64,000 nt of DNA from a virus. This document shows positions 49,400 to 58,082 of this stretch, in pieces (the stretch's first letter is position 1; every line of letters starts with the position of its first letter). The stretch is taken from positions 124,001 through 188,000 of the IMG/VR virus record IMGVR_UViG_3300036770_004143. The stretch is one strand, 5' to 3'. A model generated the notes under the pieces. That model had not been told where the DNA came from, searched no databases, and saw nothing but the letters and a program-made list of their open reading frames with translations. A program made the translations under genes and the position numbers.

Positions 49400-49825
49400 A
49401 TGAAAGATTTGAATAAACTCATTAAAGAAAATATACACAAGTATATTCTTTTAAAAGAGAGCCAGGAAAAAACACTAAATGAACTTTTGGGTATATTATC
49501 TAAATATGAACTTCCAGATGGGGATTATGCAATTTTTGGTTCAGCACCACTTATGGTATCAGGTATGATTGATTCAGTAAATGATTTAGATGTTATCATT
49601 AGACCATCAAAATGGCCTTTTCCTAGCAAAGGAGAATATAGAACAGATGACATTGAATTTTTTGATAATTGGCCTGGATTTGATGTTGATGATTTAATTG
49701 ATAATCATACCTTTGAATATAATGGTTTTTTATTTGTTAATTCTAGTGAGGTTATAAAATATAAAAGAAAATTAAAAAGAGAAAAAGATAAAAATGTTTG
49801 GATGTTTAAATCTGATAATAATTAA
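49400..49825 (+). CDS. Leader-bearing nucleotidyltransferase-like protein
   Basis: 141 residues from the ATG at 49400. Leader LIKENIHKYILLKE|SQEKT (L-K-E|S). AIFGSAPLMVSGMIDSVNDL, then DVIIRP: G-S...D-x-D, the core of the polymerase-beta-like nucleotidyltransferase fold (MNT/AbiEii-like). Small size and packaged leader suggest a toxin-type nucleotidyl transfer to host tRNA or protein; that is inference. Its 3' end is duplicated at 50686-50730. Confidence 0.8.
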   Translation: MKDLNKLIKENIHKYILLKESQEKTLNELLGILSKYELPDGDYAIFGSAPLMVSGMIDSVNDLDVIIRPSKWPFPSKGEYRTDDIEFFDNWPGFDVDDLIDNHTFEYNGFLFVNSSEVIKYKRKLKREKDKNVWMFKSDNN

Positions 49826-49881
49826 ACATAGTGTTCATTGTCAATGAACGTTCAAATATAATGAACACAATAATTTCTTAC

Positions 49882-50011
<130 letters not shown>

Positions 50012-50068
50012 TAACTTGTTTTAAAACCTGGAGGGTTATTAAAATATAACTTGATTAAAAAAAATATA

Positions 50069-50665
50069 ATGGAAAAAGAAGCATTAAAAAGAATGTTAGA
50101 GTTCTTTGAAAAAAAAGAAAATTATAGAATACCACTTAGTTTTAAACTTAAAAACAATGAACCAATAACAAAAGAAGATTTATATGTTAAAGGTGATTTG
50201 AAAATTGTCAATGGTTTTAATTTAACATCATTACCAGAAGGATTAAATGTTGGTGCTTTGCGGTTATTAAATTGCAATAATTTAACCTCATTACCAAAAG
50301 ATTTAAATGTTCGTGGTGATTTGTATTTATCAGATATGCCTATAACCTCATTACCAGAAGGATTGAAAAAAGTTTTTAGTTTATCTCTAGTTAGTTGCCC
50401 TAATTTTTCCTCATTACCAAAAGGTTTGGAAATTGAGGGTCCTTTTATTTTATTGATGTGTCCAAATTTAATATCATTACCGGAAAGATTTAGAGTTGGT
50501 CATAATTGTTTATTATCTTCTTCAAATATAACTTCATTACCAAAAGGCTTGGAAGTTTATGGTGATTTATTTATTAAGAATACAGCATTAACAAAATACA
50601 CAGATGAAAAATTAAGAGAAATGATTAAGCCTGGGTTTATAGGTGGAAAAATAATTAGACAATGA
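50069..50665 (+). CDS. LRR protein, detached copy 8
   Basis: 198 residues from MEKEALKRMLEFFEKKENYR. About seven degenerate repeats (SLPEGLNVGALRLLNCNNLT type), cap YTDEKLREMIKPGFIGGKII. It belongs to the 26.6-30.3 kb family but repeats are more diverged. It sits inside a segmental duplication in the place of the nucleotidyltransferase body. No leader. Confidence 0.88.
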   Translation: MEKEALKRMLEFFEKKENYRIPLSFKLKNNEPITKEDLYVKGDLKIVNGFNLTSLPEGLNVGALRLLNCNNLTSLPKDLNVRGDLYLSDMPITSLPEGLKKVFSLSLVSCPNFSSLPKGLEIEGPFILLMCPNLISLPERFRVGHNCLLSSSNITSLPKGLEVYGDLFIKNTALTKYTDEKLREMIKPGFIGGKIIRQ

Positions 50666-50730
50666 AAAAAGAAGCATTAAAAAGATACAAAGATAAAAAT
50701 ATTTGGATGTTTAAATCTGATAATAATTAA
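50662..50730 (+). pseudogene. Chimeric remnant: LRR start fused to nucleotidyltransferase tail
   Basis: 22 codons: MKKEALKR (an LRR gene start, overlapping copy 8 as ATGA) joined to YKDKNIWMFKSDNN, matching the end (KDKNVWMFKSDNN) of the 49400 gene. The join lies in an AAAAGA-GATAAAAAT stretch common to both. A recombination scar. Confidence 0.85.
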
Positions 50731-50790
50731 ACATACTGTTCAATATTTATTAATGTTCATTGTCATTGAACATTCAAATACACTGAACAT
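50686..50790 (+). repeat. Copy of 49786-49866 region
   Basis: GATGTTTAAATCTGATAATA and following TTCATTGTC-TGAAC sequence repeat the 3' end and flank of the 49400 gene, with a small insertion. Confidence 0.85.
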
Positions 50791-50810
50791 AATATTAAAA
50801 TAAAAATTAT

Positions 50811-51374
50811 ATGAATTTACAAGAGAACATCCAGAGAATTATGGAGGTGATGAGCCTAAATGAGGTTAAAAATATGGGATTACTATACCATTACACATCA
50901 ATGGAATTTGCAGAAGATATTATGAAGTCAAATAAACTTCTTGGATCTTTAAATGATTTTGAGGATAGAACATACAAGGTTGTATCTTTAACTAGGGATA
51001 GGAATTTCCATAACACACAATATCACAAAATGGTTGGTAAAAGTTATTTTGTTAGATTTGCATTAGATTCAGAAAAATTAAGTCAACGTTATAAGATGAG
51101 GCCAATATTTAGTTACTTTGAAAAACAAAAAGGTAAACAAAATTTATTTGGGGCAGAAGAAGGTGTTATTACAGATGAAATATTTCCATTAACAAGATAT
51201 TTGGTAAAGATTGAAATAATAAAACCATTTATGGATGCATCATTAAAAATGTATAAGAATGATTTGGAACATTATAATCTTGATAAGATGGATGAGTTTA
51301 TAAAAAAGTATGATGTAAGGCTTATAGATTTGAATAATAGGGAAGTTAAGAATGATAACATAAATGAGGATTAA
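50811..51374 (+). CDS. Leader-bearing ADP-ribosyltransferase-like protein 1
   Basis: 187 residues. Leader MNLQENIQRIMEVMSLNE|VK (L-N-E). Body LLYHYTSMEFAEDIMKSNKL, VVSLTRDRNFH, then YFVRFALDSEKLSQRYKMRP: the H-Y-T start and S-L-T-R-D strand of the ART/Tpt1-like superfamily seen in phage and toxin proteins. T4 packages an ART, Alt, the same way. NAD-dependent modification of a host protein or RNA is inferred. Confidence 0.8.
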   Translation: MNLQENIQRIMEVMSLNEVKNMGLLYHYTSMEFAEDIMKSNKLLGSLNDFEDRTYKVVSLTRDRNFHNTQYHKMVGKSYFVRFALDSEKLSQRYKMRPIFSYFEKQKGKQNLFGAEEGVITDEIFPLTRYLVKIEIIKPFMDASLKMYKNDLEHYNLDKMDEFIKKYDVRLIDLNNREVKNDNINED

Positions 51375-51398
51375 TTTGGGGGTATTAAATTTTATAAT

Positions 51399-51854
51399 AT
51401 GAATTTACAAGAGAACATCCAGAGAATTATAGAGGTAATGAATATAAATCAATACAAAGACATCCAGGCATATAGGGGTATTGGCAAAAGAATAAATGCA
51501 ACATATGGTGGGAATGATGATGGTATTGGTGTATTCTGGACTGACAATATGACAATGGCAAAATGGTTTGCTGGGTTAATTGAATATGATGTTGATACGG
51601 ATCAATATGAAACCATTTCAGAAGATGGAAAGGTTATTGAAAAAACATTAAACTTTAATAACCCATATGTAATTACAACAGATGATGAGGATTATGACGC
51701 ATTCCAGCAATATATGGATGAGATTAAAGAAACTGGTGGTGTGGAGGCCTACAAATCAAATTTAATTGATAAAGGCTATGATGGCATTATATTAGAAGAC
51801 AACAACACCAATTATTATGAAGATGGTACATACAACATCTATATAGAATTTTAA
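51399..51854 (+). CDS. ADP-ribosyltransferase-like protein 2
   Basis: 151 residues. Starts MNLQENIQRIIEVMNINQYK: the same leader family as protein 1, but the cleavage Glu is Gln (I-N-Q), so it may not be processed. Body QAYRGIGKRI, GVFWTDNMTMAKWFAG, LIDKGYDGIILEDN matches ART-like domains of polyvalent proteins (R-G start, F-W-T strand, GYDGI). Function inferred from pattern. Confidence 0.75.
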   Translation: MNLQENIQRIIEVMNINQYKDIQAYRGIGKRINATYGGNDDGIGVFWTDNMTMAKWFAGLIEYDVDTDQYETISEDGKVIEKTLNFNNPYVITTDDEDYDAFQQYMDEIKETGGVEAYKSNLIDKGYDGIILEDNNTNYYEDGTYNIYIEF

Positions 51855-51864
51855 AAAAAGGCAA

Positions 51865-51916
51865 AGAGGGGGGGGGGATATATAAAAGAAATTTTTTTAT
51901 TTTAGCCCCCCCCTCT
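51865..51916. terminator. G-run/C-run hairpin
   Basis: AGAGGGGGGGG / CCCCCCCCTCT arms about 28 nt apart with T-rich loop, after the 51399 gene. Confidence 0.5.
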
Positions 51917-51957
51917 CCAAATCAACCAAAACTTGATGCAATAAATTATATTTAATA

Positions 51958-51965
51958 TATTTATA
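51958..51965 (+). promoter_or_regulatory. TATTTATA late-type motif
   Basis: 13 nt upstream of the ATG at 51979; supports that start over the TTG at 51973. Confidence 0.5.
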
Positions 51966-51978
51966 TAAAAAATTGAAT

Positions 51979-52446
51979 ATGAAAAAAAATAGATTTAATC
52001 AATTATTGGAAGCAACAATGGGTGATGTTAAACCCTTGTTAATTGAATCCGAAGGTTCTCAAAATTTTGTCATTACTAATGAAACAACAGTTCAAGAATT
52101 AGAAGATTATTTATACGAAAAAATTCAGAATAGGTATAATTATGGAGAGGATAGAACTTTTAATTTTATTATTGAAGAATTAGTAGAGAATATTCTTGAA
52201 GCATCTGGCAAATCAGAACAAGAAGCAGGGTCTGTGGCTACAAAATTTGTTGAAGACAATATGACTAATAATCAAGCAAATATTCCAAATGAATATTCTG
52301 ACTATGGATTTGATGTAGAGGGTGAAAATCTATATAAAGGGAAGACTATTTTTGAATTTACTGCTGGGGGAGATGGATATGGATATGGTGGAACCCTTAG
52401 TAATTTAAATGAGTTACTAAATGATTTAAAAAAATTAAGTCAATAA
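51979..52446 (+). CDS. Leader-bearing protein of unknown function
   Basis: 155 residues. Leader MKKNRFNQLLE|ATMGD (L-L-E|A); a second site I-E|S follows 13 residues later (VKPLLIESEG). Acidic helical body ending FTAGGDGYGYGGTLSNLNEL. No family recognised. Confidence 0.78.
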   Translation: MKKNRFNQLLEATMGDVKPLLIESEGSQNFVITNETTVQELEDYLYEKIQNRYNYGEDRTFNFIIEELVENILEASGKSEQEAGSVATKFVEDNMTNNQANIPNEYSDYGFDVEGENLYKGKTIFEFTAGGDGYGYGGTLSNLNELLNDLKKLSQ

Positions 52447-52469
52447 GGTACTATTAATGAGGAGTGAAA

Positions 52470-52477
52470 TATTTATA
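52470..52477 (+). promoter_or_regulatory. TATTTATA late-type motif
   Basis: 14 nt upstream of 52492. Confidence 0.5.
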
Positions 52478-52491
52478 ATAATAAATAAAAT

Positions 52492-53172
52492 ATGAAAAAA
52501 ATAATATTAACAGAATCTGAATTAAACTTTTTGATTAAAAACATACTAAATGAAAATTTAATATTGGAATCAAATAGAAGGGGGTTAAATGTGGATAATT
52601 TAGAAAGAACTTTTGCACATTACAATCAGCTTGAATCTCGTGGAACATTCAATGAAATATTCAAGTATGAAAGGGAAAATGGAATAGAACCTATGAAATC
52701 TTTCACAAATGGTTGTGCTACCAAAGTTTCTTTGGCATTAAATTCTGCTGGACAATCATTAAACCCAACTTTTAGGGTATCAAATGGACCATTTAAAGGT
52801 AAATATGTACAAACAAGTGCTAAAGGACTTAAAGACGAATTGATGCAAAAATGGGGGCAACCAGATGTATTTATAAAAAAAGTAGAATCTCTTAAACAAG
52901 TTCAAGATAAAATTGGTCCTGGTAAGAGTGGGGTTTATATTTGCACACCATGTGGATTTAAAACATGTACAGGACATGCTGCTATTTGGTCTTGGAAACT
53001 AAATGGTAATAAAGGTGGTCCTATGGACAACACAACATATCCAGAAGTTAAAGGTGGAACAATATATTTTTGGCAAGTTGGAGAAACTGTTACTAATTTA
53101 TATGGTTGGGATGTTAATAAAGATAACATGTTAAAAACAAAGAATCAATCCAATTTTCCCCTAAATATCTAG
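52492..53172 (+). CDS. Leader-bearing Tae4-like amidase
   Basis: 226 residues. Leader LTESELNFLIKNILNE|NLILE|S with two consecutive candidate sites. Core SFTNGCATKVSLALNSAGQS with Cys75 and KTCTGHAAIWSWKL with His162: the Cys/His pair and N-x-C-A-x-x-x-S-x-A-L-N block of Tae4, an NlpC/P60-like amidase of type VI secretion that cuts D-Glu-mDAP bonds. As a packaged enzyme it could aid passage through the wall or act after entry. Confidence 0.82.
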   Translation: MKKIILTESELNFLIKNILNENLILESNRRGLNVDNLERTFAHYNQLESRGTFNEIFKYERENGIEPMKSFTNGCATKVSLALNSAGQSLNPTFRVSNGPFKGKYVQTSAKGLKDELMQKWGQPDVFIKKVESLKQVQDKIGPGKSGVYICTPCGFKTCTGHAAIWSWKLNGNKGGPMDNTTYPEVKGGTIYFWQVGETVTNLYGWDVNKDNMLKTKNQSNFPLNI

Positions 53173-53197
53173 GTTTTAATAAAAAAATTAATAAATT

Positions 53198-53413
53198 ATG
53201 AAAAGAATATTTAAATTAACAGAAAGTGATGTTGCAAGAATCATTAAAAAAGTTGTAAAAGAAGCCGACCCTGGTGATGGAACACCAGATGATTTTTCTG
53301 AATATGAAGGAAGAACTAACATTTATGCAAATAGTGTTAATAATCCTAAACATCTATTTAATAAAAAAAGTAAAAAACCTTTAGTTTACAACACAAAAAA
53401 CCAAAATATTTAA
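53198..53413 (+). CDS. Small leader-bearing protein
   Basis: 71 residues. Leader MKRIFKLTESDVARIIKKVV, then KE|ADPGD (V-K-E|A). The mature part of about 49 residues is polar (DGTPDDFSEYEGRTNIYANS). Almost a naked targeting peptide with a short cargo, useful as a minimal example of the leader. Terminator follows. Confidence 0.78.
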   Translation: MKRIFKLTESDVARIIKKVVKEADPGDGTPDDFSEYEGRTNIYANSVNNPKHLFNKKSKKPLVYNTKNQNI

Positions 53414-53420
53414 ATAAAAA

Positions 53421-53448
53421 ACCCCCACAATAAATGTGGGGGTTTTTT
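53421..53448. terminator. Bidirectional terminator
   Basis: CCCCCACA / TGTGGGGG stem, T6. Confidence 0.9.
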
Positions 53449-53449
53449 A

Positions 53450-54256
53450 TTAAAAACTTTTTAATGTTGATTTATTAAAAGTGAATTCTGAACTATATAA
53501 ATATTCACCAAAATTTAAATCATACCAAGGTGATTCTCTATCATCACCAACAAGAATTTGAATATCTTGTGCAGGCATATAACTTTGTGCTAACATAAAT
53601 TTAACCTCACCATTTTTATTAAAACATTTATCCACAACAATTACAGCATGACCTGGAAATCCACCAACAATGAATACATCTCCAATTTGCAAATCATTTA
53701 TTGGTTTTGATTTAAGTTGTTTGCTCAATGAATATGTGTTGGCATAAGAGAAAACTCCACACATATATTTCCATAAATTATTGGTTGATGGATTTCTACC
53801 TTCTAAGAAATTAATATAATTTGATTTAAATCCACTTACATAGAAAAATTCAATTTCATTATACTTTTTTTGGGAAAACAAATATTCAGCACGTAATCTC
53901 ATAATGGCATCAGCACACTGGTGGTTAGGATTCCCCTTAAATGGCAAATTAACAACAGCACAATAGGCAGATGTGTTGGTTTTTAATGATCCATCAAAAT
54001 GTTTAACTTTTGATCCATTTGGTAGCAAAGGTAAATTTTGTAGATATTCACCAAATGAATTTTTTTTAGATTTTACTCTTACAAAACCTTCTGGTGTGTT
54101 AAACCTTGTTTTCACTACAAATCCATCTTCATTTAAGATTTGTTTTGATTTAACAATAATAGTTTCATTTTGTGCAGAACTATTACTACAAGAGTTATGT
54201 ACAAGTAAACCAATTAATACAAAAATGATTAACAAATAATTTTTTAATATTTTCAT
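53450..54256 (-). CDS. DUF4846 lipoprotein
   Basis: 268 residues. Lipobox-like LIGLLVHNSCSNSS after a hydrophobic N-terminus. TRFNTPEGFVRVKSKKNSFG, EYLQNLPLLPNGSKV, NHQCADAIMRLRAEYLF, GDVFIVGGFPGHAVIVVD and AQSYMPAQDIQIL are the conserved blocks of DUF4846, a Bacteroidota family resembling papain-like folds (H in PGHAVIV). Probably host-derived; exported to the envelope. Confidence 0.9.
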   Translation of the reverse strand: MKILKNYLLIIFVLIGLLVHNSCSNSSAQNETIIVKSKQILNEDGFVVKTRFNTPEGFVRVKSKKNSFGEYLQNLPLLPNGSKVKHFDGSLKTNTSAYCAVVNLPFKGNPNHQCADAIMRLRAEYLFSQKKYNEIEFFYVSGFKSNYINFLEGRNPSTNNLWKYMCGVFSYANTYSLSKQLKSKPINDLQIGDVFIVGGFPGHAVIVVDKCFNKNGEVKFMLAQSYMPAQDIQILVGDDRESPWYDLNFGEYLYSSEFTFNKSTLKSF

Positions 54257-54267
54257 AGTTTTTTTTA

Positions 54268-54275
54268 TAAAGATA
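54268..54275 (-). promoter_or_regulatory. Host-type promoter (TTG-N20-TATCTTTA)
   Basis: Minus strand; TTG at 54296-54298. Drives the DUF4846 gene. Confidence 0.6.
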
Positions 54276-54321
54276 AGTAGTCTTATTTAGATTAGCAAAT
54301 ATTGGAAAAGAGTAATTAGGA

Positions 54322-54903
54322 TTAATCATACTTATTCTTGACAGGTATTGCCAATTCCGGATAGAATATTGCAATATCCTTTCCTGTAAATATTTCATCT
54401 CTATGATTAATCTTATAATGTGGTGAATTATCAATATATATTGAATCAAAACCTTTCTCTTTTAGGGCTTCAATAAATGGTCTTGATTCCAGAACAGACC
54501 AATCGCCATCATAAAGGGCTTCTGATGCTGCTTCCTCATAATCTCTAATTCCTCCCCTTTGATGTTGGATAGTAGAGAAATCCCCAGTATCTGCTAAAAG
54601 TTCAATATACTCTGGGTCATCAGAATATTGTTCTGGGTCAAATGTATTCTTTACATTTAGATGGTAAGATAGGATTCTAACATGACCATAGTCTGGTTCA
54701 GACTTTTCAGGGTAATCAAAATTCATTGCATATCTATATGCAATTTCTTTATGTTTGGTAAAAAAGATTAATCCCCTTTCATTGATTTTTAATTCATCAT
54801 CATTAAAATTTGGGTTATCTGTTCCATGATAGTATGTATCAGAACTATCAACATTAGCTTCCATAAGGACTATAATCCTATTAATATTTTCTTGCAAGTT
54901 CAT
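54322..54903 (-). CDS. Leader-bearing ADP-ribosyltransferase-like protein 3
   Basis: 193 residues. Leader MNLQENINRIIVLME|ANVDS (L-M-E|A). DTYYHGTDNPNF, GLIFFTKHKEIAYRYAMNFD, SYHLNVKNTFDPEQYS, EALKEKGFDSIYIDN: the H-G-T start, F-F-T strand and G-F-D-S block of ART-PolyVal-type domains. The strongest ART candidate of the three. Late motif 15 nt upstream. Confidence 0.82.
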   Translation of the reverse strand: MNLQENINRIIVLMEANVDSSDTYYHGTDNPNFNDDELKINERGLIFFTKHKEIAYRYAMNFDYPEKSEPDYGHVRILSYHLNVKNTFDPEQYSDDPEYIELLADTGDFSTIQHQRGGIRDYEEAASEALYDGDWSVLESRPFIEALKEKGFDSIYIDNSPHYKINHRDEIFTGKDIAIFYPELAIPVKNKYD

Positions 54904-54918
54904 AACTTATAATTTATA

Positions 54919-54926
54919 TATAAATA
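54919..54926 (-). promoter_or_regulatory. TATTTATA late-type motif
   Basis: 15 nt upstream of 54903. Confidence 0.5.
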
Positions 54927-54957
54927 TTGTTAATTTAAAAAACTTGTTGCTTGGGGG

Positions 54958-55665
54958 TTATATATGATATATTAACTTTGCTTTTTGATATGCTTCTGCT
55001 GCTTCACCTGGGGTGTCAAACAAACCAAGGTGTATTATTTTTTTATTAATTTGTATTTTTGCAAGCCATTTTTTACTTGGTTTATTAAAGTAATAACCTT
55101 TAACCCCTTTTTTATTTCTATGAGTTTCACTCATTTTCTGTTTTGTTTCTTCTGAATGTGTTTTACCAAACATGTTAGTGTTACCTTTCATTGCTTCACT
55201 CAATTTCTGTTTTGTTTCTTCTGAAAAAGTTCTACCTTTCAGTGCTTCACTCAATTTCTGTCTTGTTTCTTCTGAAAGAGTGTTACCTTTCAGTGCTTCA
55301 CTTATTTTCTGTTTTACTTCTTCTGAAACAGTTTTACCTTTATTTCCTTCACTCATTTTCTGTCTAGTTTCTTCTGAGCATATTAAACCCAAACAACCTT
55401 CACCCCCATCTGTCATATTAACCAAATTCCCCAAACCCAAATCTTTCCTTCCATACTTTTCTATTAATAATATTTCAATCTTTTTTGCTTCATCATGTTC
55501 AATATCCTCATAAACAATATTCACAGTATATCCAGCTTTATTAACAATATTATGCCAATGTTTATTTCTATTATGTTTATCAAAAGCCCTTCCCTCTTCT
55601 TTACCAATACCAACATAAAACACCTCATTGGTGTCATTTCTTAAATGTTCATATACAATTGCCAT
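54958..55665 (-). CDS. GIY-YIG endonuclease with NUMOD3 repeats
   Basis: 235 residues. GIY-YIG fold: VYEHLRNDTNEVFYVGIGKE with R-A-F and a later E (IEILLIEKYG). Then five NUMOD3-type units (SEETRQKLSEALKGRTFSEE) and a C-terminal AP2-like segment (KKWLAKIQINKKIIHLGLFD). A free-standing homing endonuclease (Seg-like). The repeated DNA of the units is visible at 55130-55370. Confidence 0.93.
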   Translation of the reverse strand: MAIVYEHLRNDTNEVFYVGIGKEEGRAFDKHNRNKHWHNIVNKAGYTVNIVYEDIEHDEAKKIEILLIEKYGRKDLGLGNLVNMTDGGEGCLGLICSEETRQKMSEGNKGKTVSEEVKQKISEALKGNTLSEETRQKLSEALKGRTFSEETKQKLSEAMKGNTNMFGKTHSEETKQKMSETHRNKKGVKGYYFNKPSKKWLAKIQINKKIIHLGLFDTPGEAAEAYQKAKLIYHI

Positions 55666-55679
55666 ATTCTTTTTTTTTG

Positions 55680-55687
55680 CAAATATA
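55680..55687 (-). promoter_or_regulatory. Host-type promoter (TTG-N19-TATATTTG)
   Basis: Minus strand; TTG at 55707-55709, 19-nt spacer. Drives the GIY-YIG gene. Confidence 0.65.
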
Positions 55688-55713
55688 ATTAAAATTAATT
55701 TGGTTGCAAAGCA

Positions 55714-55721
55714 TATTTATA
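55714..55721 (+). promoter_or_regulatory. TATTTATA late-type motif
   Basis: 14 nt upstream of 55736. Confidence 0.5.
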
Positions 55722-55735
55722 ATTAAAAATATAGA

Positions 55736-57097
55736 ATGAAAATATTAATCAATGAGAATCAATTAAGTGATATCATAAATGAAGCAATACCTTATAAAAT
55801 TGCAAAAAAATATTTAGAATTAAATAGGAATCCAAGCATAAAAAAACATATTGATAATATGTTTAATAAGTTAAAAGAAATGCCAGGAGCAAGAGTATTG
55901 GATAAAGCTGGGGATAGGGTTGCATTCCCTTATAAACAAATTGATTTGGAAAATGAGATTAGCAAGATGCTTAAAAATAATAAATATAAATTAGTAGATT
56001 TCAATAATAATGAGGCATTAAGTGTTAAAGATATCATTGGGGAAAAACCTCAACCAATCAAAATAAGCAAAGCATTAACAATAATATCAAAAAAAAGTGC
56101 TGAGGCGGGTAGATTATTAAAATTATATAATTATACTAGAAGCCAGAGTATTAAAGACGAGGATATTGAATTTATGATTGTATTTTCAAGAAAAAAATAT
56201 GATCTTGCTGGAATGACATATGGAAGGAGTTGGCCATCAAACTGTATGCACTTGACAGATGGGGTTAATAAGGATTTCATTTTAAAAGATGTTGAAAGTG
56301 GAACAATAATATGTTATTTGATAACCAAAGATGATATAAATATAGATGATCCAATTGGTAGAATTTTAATAAAACCATTTGTTAATGTTGATGATGAATC
56401 TGATGTGATTTTATATCCAGAAACAAAAACATATGGCAATATAAAAGACACATTTAAATTTGTTAAAGATATTGATAAATATATGGATGCTGCTCAATCC
56501 ATTAAATGGAAATATGATTTAAAAAAAGGTTTATATTGTGATGGAAGGAGGAAGACTGTGTTTGGTAAAGATGCATTAAGACTTGAAGTATTAAAAAGTA
56601 TGGAACAGGGTTATTTAACAAGAGATGAAAATGAATTGGCATTGTTAACATCAGAAGATTTATATAAATATGTTAATAAGAAGATTGATAAGTTTAAGGA
56701 TAGTCCATCAGCATATAAAGAATTAGAATATGAAGATTTTAAAGTAGCAACTTCAGAGCAAATAAATCAATATTTTGATATTATCAAACAAAATAATCTA
56801 ACTGTAAATATAAATAATATTAGATTTTTGAAAAAAAGTATAATAAAAGATTATTTAGATAATCAAATTTTAAAATATAAAAATAAACTTAGAAATAAAC
56901 TTGATGAAATTGAAATTTTCTTATTAACAGATAACCAGAAAAAAGAATATTCAAATAGTGTTATTGATAGAAATGAAATGTTAGATGATAAATTATTTGA
57001 TTTACTTTCATTTGATGAAAAGGTTGATTATTTTAAAAAAGGTAATAGTTTTTCTGGGCGTCAACGTGAATTTAGAAATAAAATATTAAATAATTAA
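55736..57097 (+). CDS. Leader-bearing YGRxW-CMHL protein, copy 1
   Basis: 453 residues. Leader MKILINENQLSDIINE|AIPY (I-N-E|A). Right after the cleavage site comes AIPYKIAKKYLE, also conserved in the 58154 paralogue, so the mature N-terminus is conserved. Core MTYGRSWPSNCMHLTDGVNK, DVESGTIICYL, DPIGRILIKPF, ILYPETKTYG. Conserved Cys in W-P-S-N-C-M-H-L. C-terminal 160 residues are charged. Function unknown; related in layout to the other Cys-motif proteins. Confidence 0.87.
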   Translation: MKILINENQLSDIINEAIPYKIAKKYLELNRNPSIKKHIDNMFNKLKEMPGARVLDKAGDRVAFPYKQIDLENEISKMLKNNKYKLVDFNNNEALSVKDIIGEKPQPIKISKALTIISKKSAEAGRLLKLYNYTRSQSIKDEDIEFMIVFSRKKYDLAGMTYGRSWPSNCMHLTDGVNKDFILKDVESGTIICYLITKDDINIDDPIGRILIKPFVNVDDESDVILYPETKTYGNIKDTFKFVKDIDKYMDAAQSIKWKYDLKKGLYCDGRRKTVFGKDALRLEVLKSMEQGYLTRDENELALLTSEDLYKYVNKKIDKFKDSPSAYKELEYEDFKVATSEQINQYFDIIKQNNLTVNINNIRFLKKSIIKDYLDNQILKYKNKLRNKLDEIEIFLLTDNQKKEYSNSVIDRNEMLDDKLFDLLSFDEKVDYFKKGNSFSGRQREFRNKILNN

Positions 57098-57108
57098 AAA
57101 CATATAGA

Positions 57109-58056
57109 ATGAAAATATTAATCAATGAGAATCAATTAAGTGATATCATAAATGAGGGGTCAATAAGATTAACACCAAGTGAGAGGCAGCAGGTGGAGGA
57201 TATTCTACCCAAAGCGATTGAAGTCATAGCAGGAAAAGACCTTGGAAGCAGCACAGGATGGTGGGGGGCTTTCAAGAAAATTGGCATAATAAGAGCAGTT
57301 TCAGCGGATGGGGAAAAAATATTGATAGATATATTTGTTGGAAATAATATAAGTGATGAAACAAAAACAGCACTAGGTTACTATAATCCAAGAGATCGAA
57401 AAAACCCAAATGATAATTTCATTGTATTGCAACAACGTAACTTATCAAGTTATTTTAAAGGTCCACTAGGTATAGATTCCAAAATAGATAAATTTGCACT
57501 GGGGATAGAAAATCCTGGCATTGAGGAAGTACGAGGGGTGTTGAAACATGAAATCATCCATGCAAAGGATCCAAATATGAATCAACATTTTAAGTTTAGA
57601 TATAAGAAAGAACCAAAAAATTCAAAGGAAGAGGAAAAACTTTATTATAGTTCATGGGAGGAGTTTAAAACAATGTCAGGACAACTACTTGAAGCAATAA
57701 TTGTATGTTCAGAAAAAGCACCAAAACTAGGGATGGAAAAAAAAGATATAATCAATGGTTTAGATAATATACTAATGTTATATGCTGGCAAAACTAAAAG
57801 TTTCAATCAAAATGCCAAGGATCTTATTCAAGGCAGTGGTAAAAGGAATATCTTCCAAAAGATAATAGTAAATAGCAATATATATCAAAAATATCTAATA
57901 TCAAGCAATTATACCCCAGTGGAAACATATCATGCTTATTTGCAAAAAATAAAAGAACACAACCCCAAGGGTTATAACAGATTTTTAAGGGAATTATATA
58001 GGACAATAAATGAGGCCAAAGATATGGCAAATAAACAAGAGGCATATAATGCTTAG
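57109..58056 (+). CDS. Leader-bearing zinc metallopeptidase
   Basis: 315 residues. Leader DNA and peptide identical to copy 1 above (MKILINENQLSDIINE) but followed by G-S-I-R-L, so the leader has been swapped onto a different body. Zinc motif HEIIH in EVRGVLKHEIIHAKDPNMNQ near residue 148; WEEFKTMSGQLLEAIIV may hold the third ligand. Proposed packaged protease. Confidence 0.87.
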   Translation: MKILINENQLSDIINEGSIRLTPSERQQVEDILPKAIEVIAGKDLGSSTGWWGAFKKIGIIRAVSADGEKILIDIFVGNNISDETKTALGYYNPRDRKNPNDNFIVLQQRNLSSYFKGPLGIDSKIDKFALGIENPGIEEVRGVLKHEIIHAKDPNMNQHFKFRYKKEPKNSKEEEKLYYSSWEEFKTMSGQLLEAIIVCSEKAPKLGMEKKDIINGLDNILMLYAGKTKSFNQNAKDLIQGSGKRNIFQKIIVNSNIYQKYLISSNYTPVETYHAYLQKIKEHNPKGYNRFLRELYRTINEAKDMANKQEAYNA

Positions 58057-58082
58057 AATACAAAAAAGTTTTTTTTTTAAAA

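Noticed and set aside
54195-54449. 84-codon minus-strand ORF over the DUF4846/ART junction
   Set aside because: Overlaps two well-supported genes in another frame and has no recognisable content.
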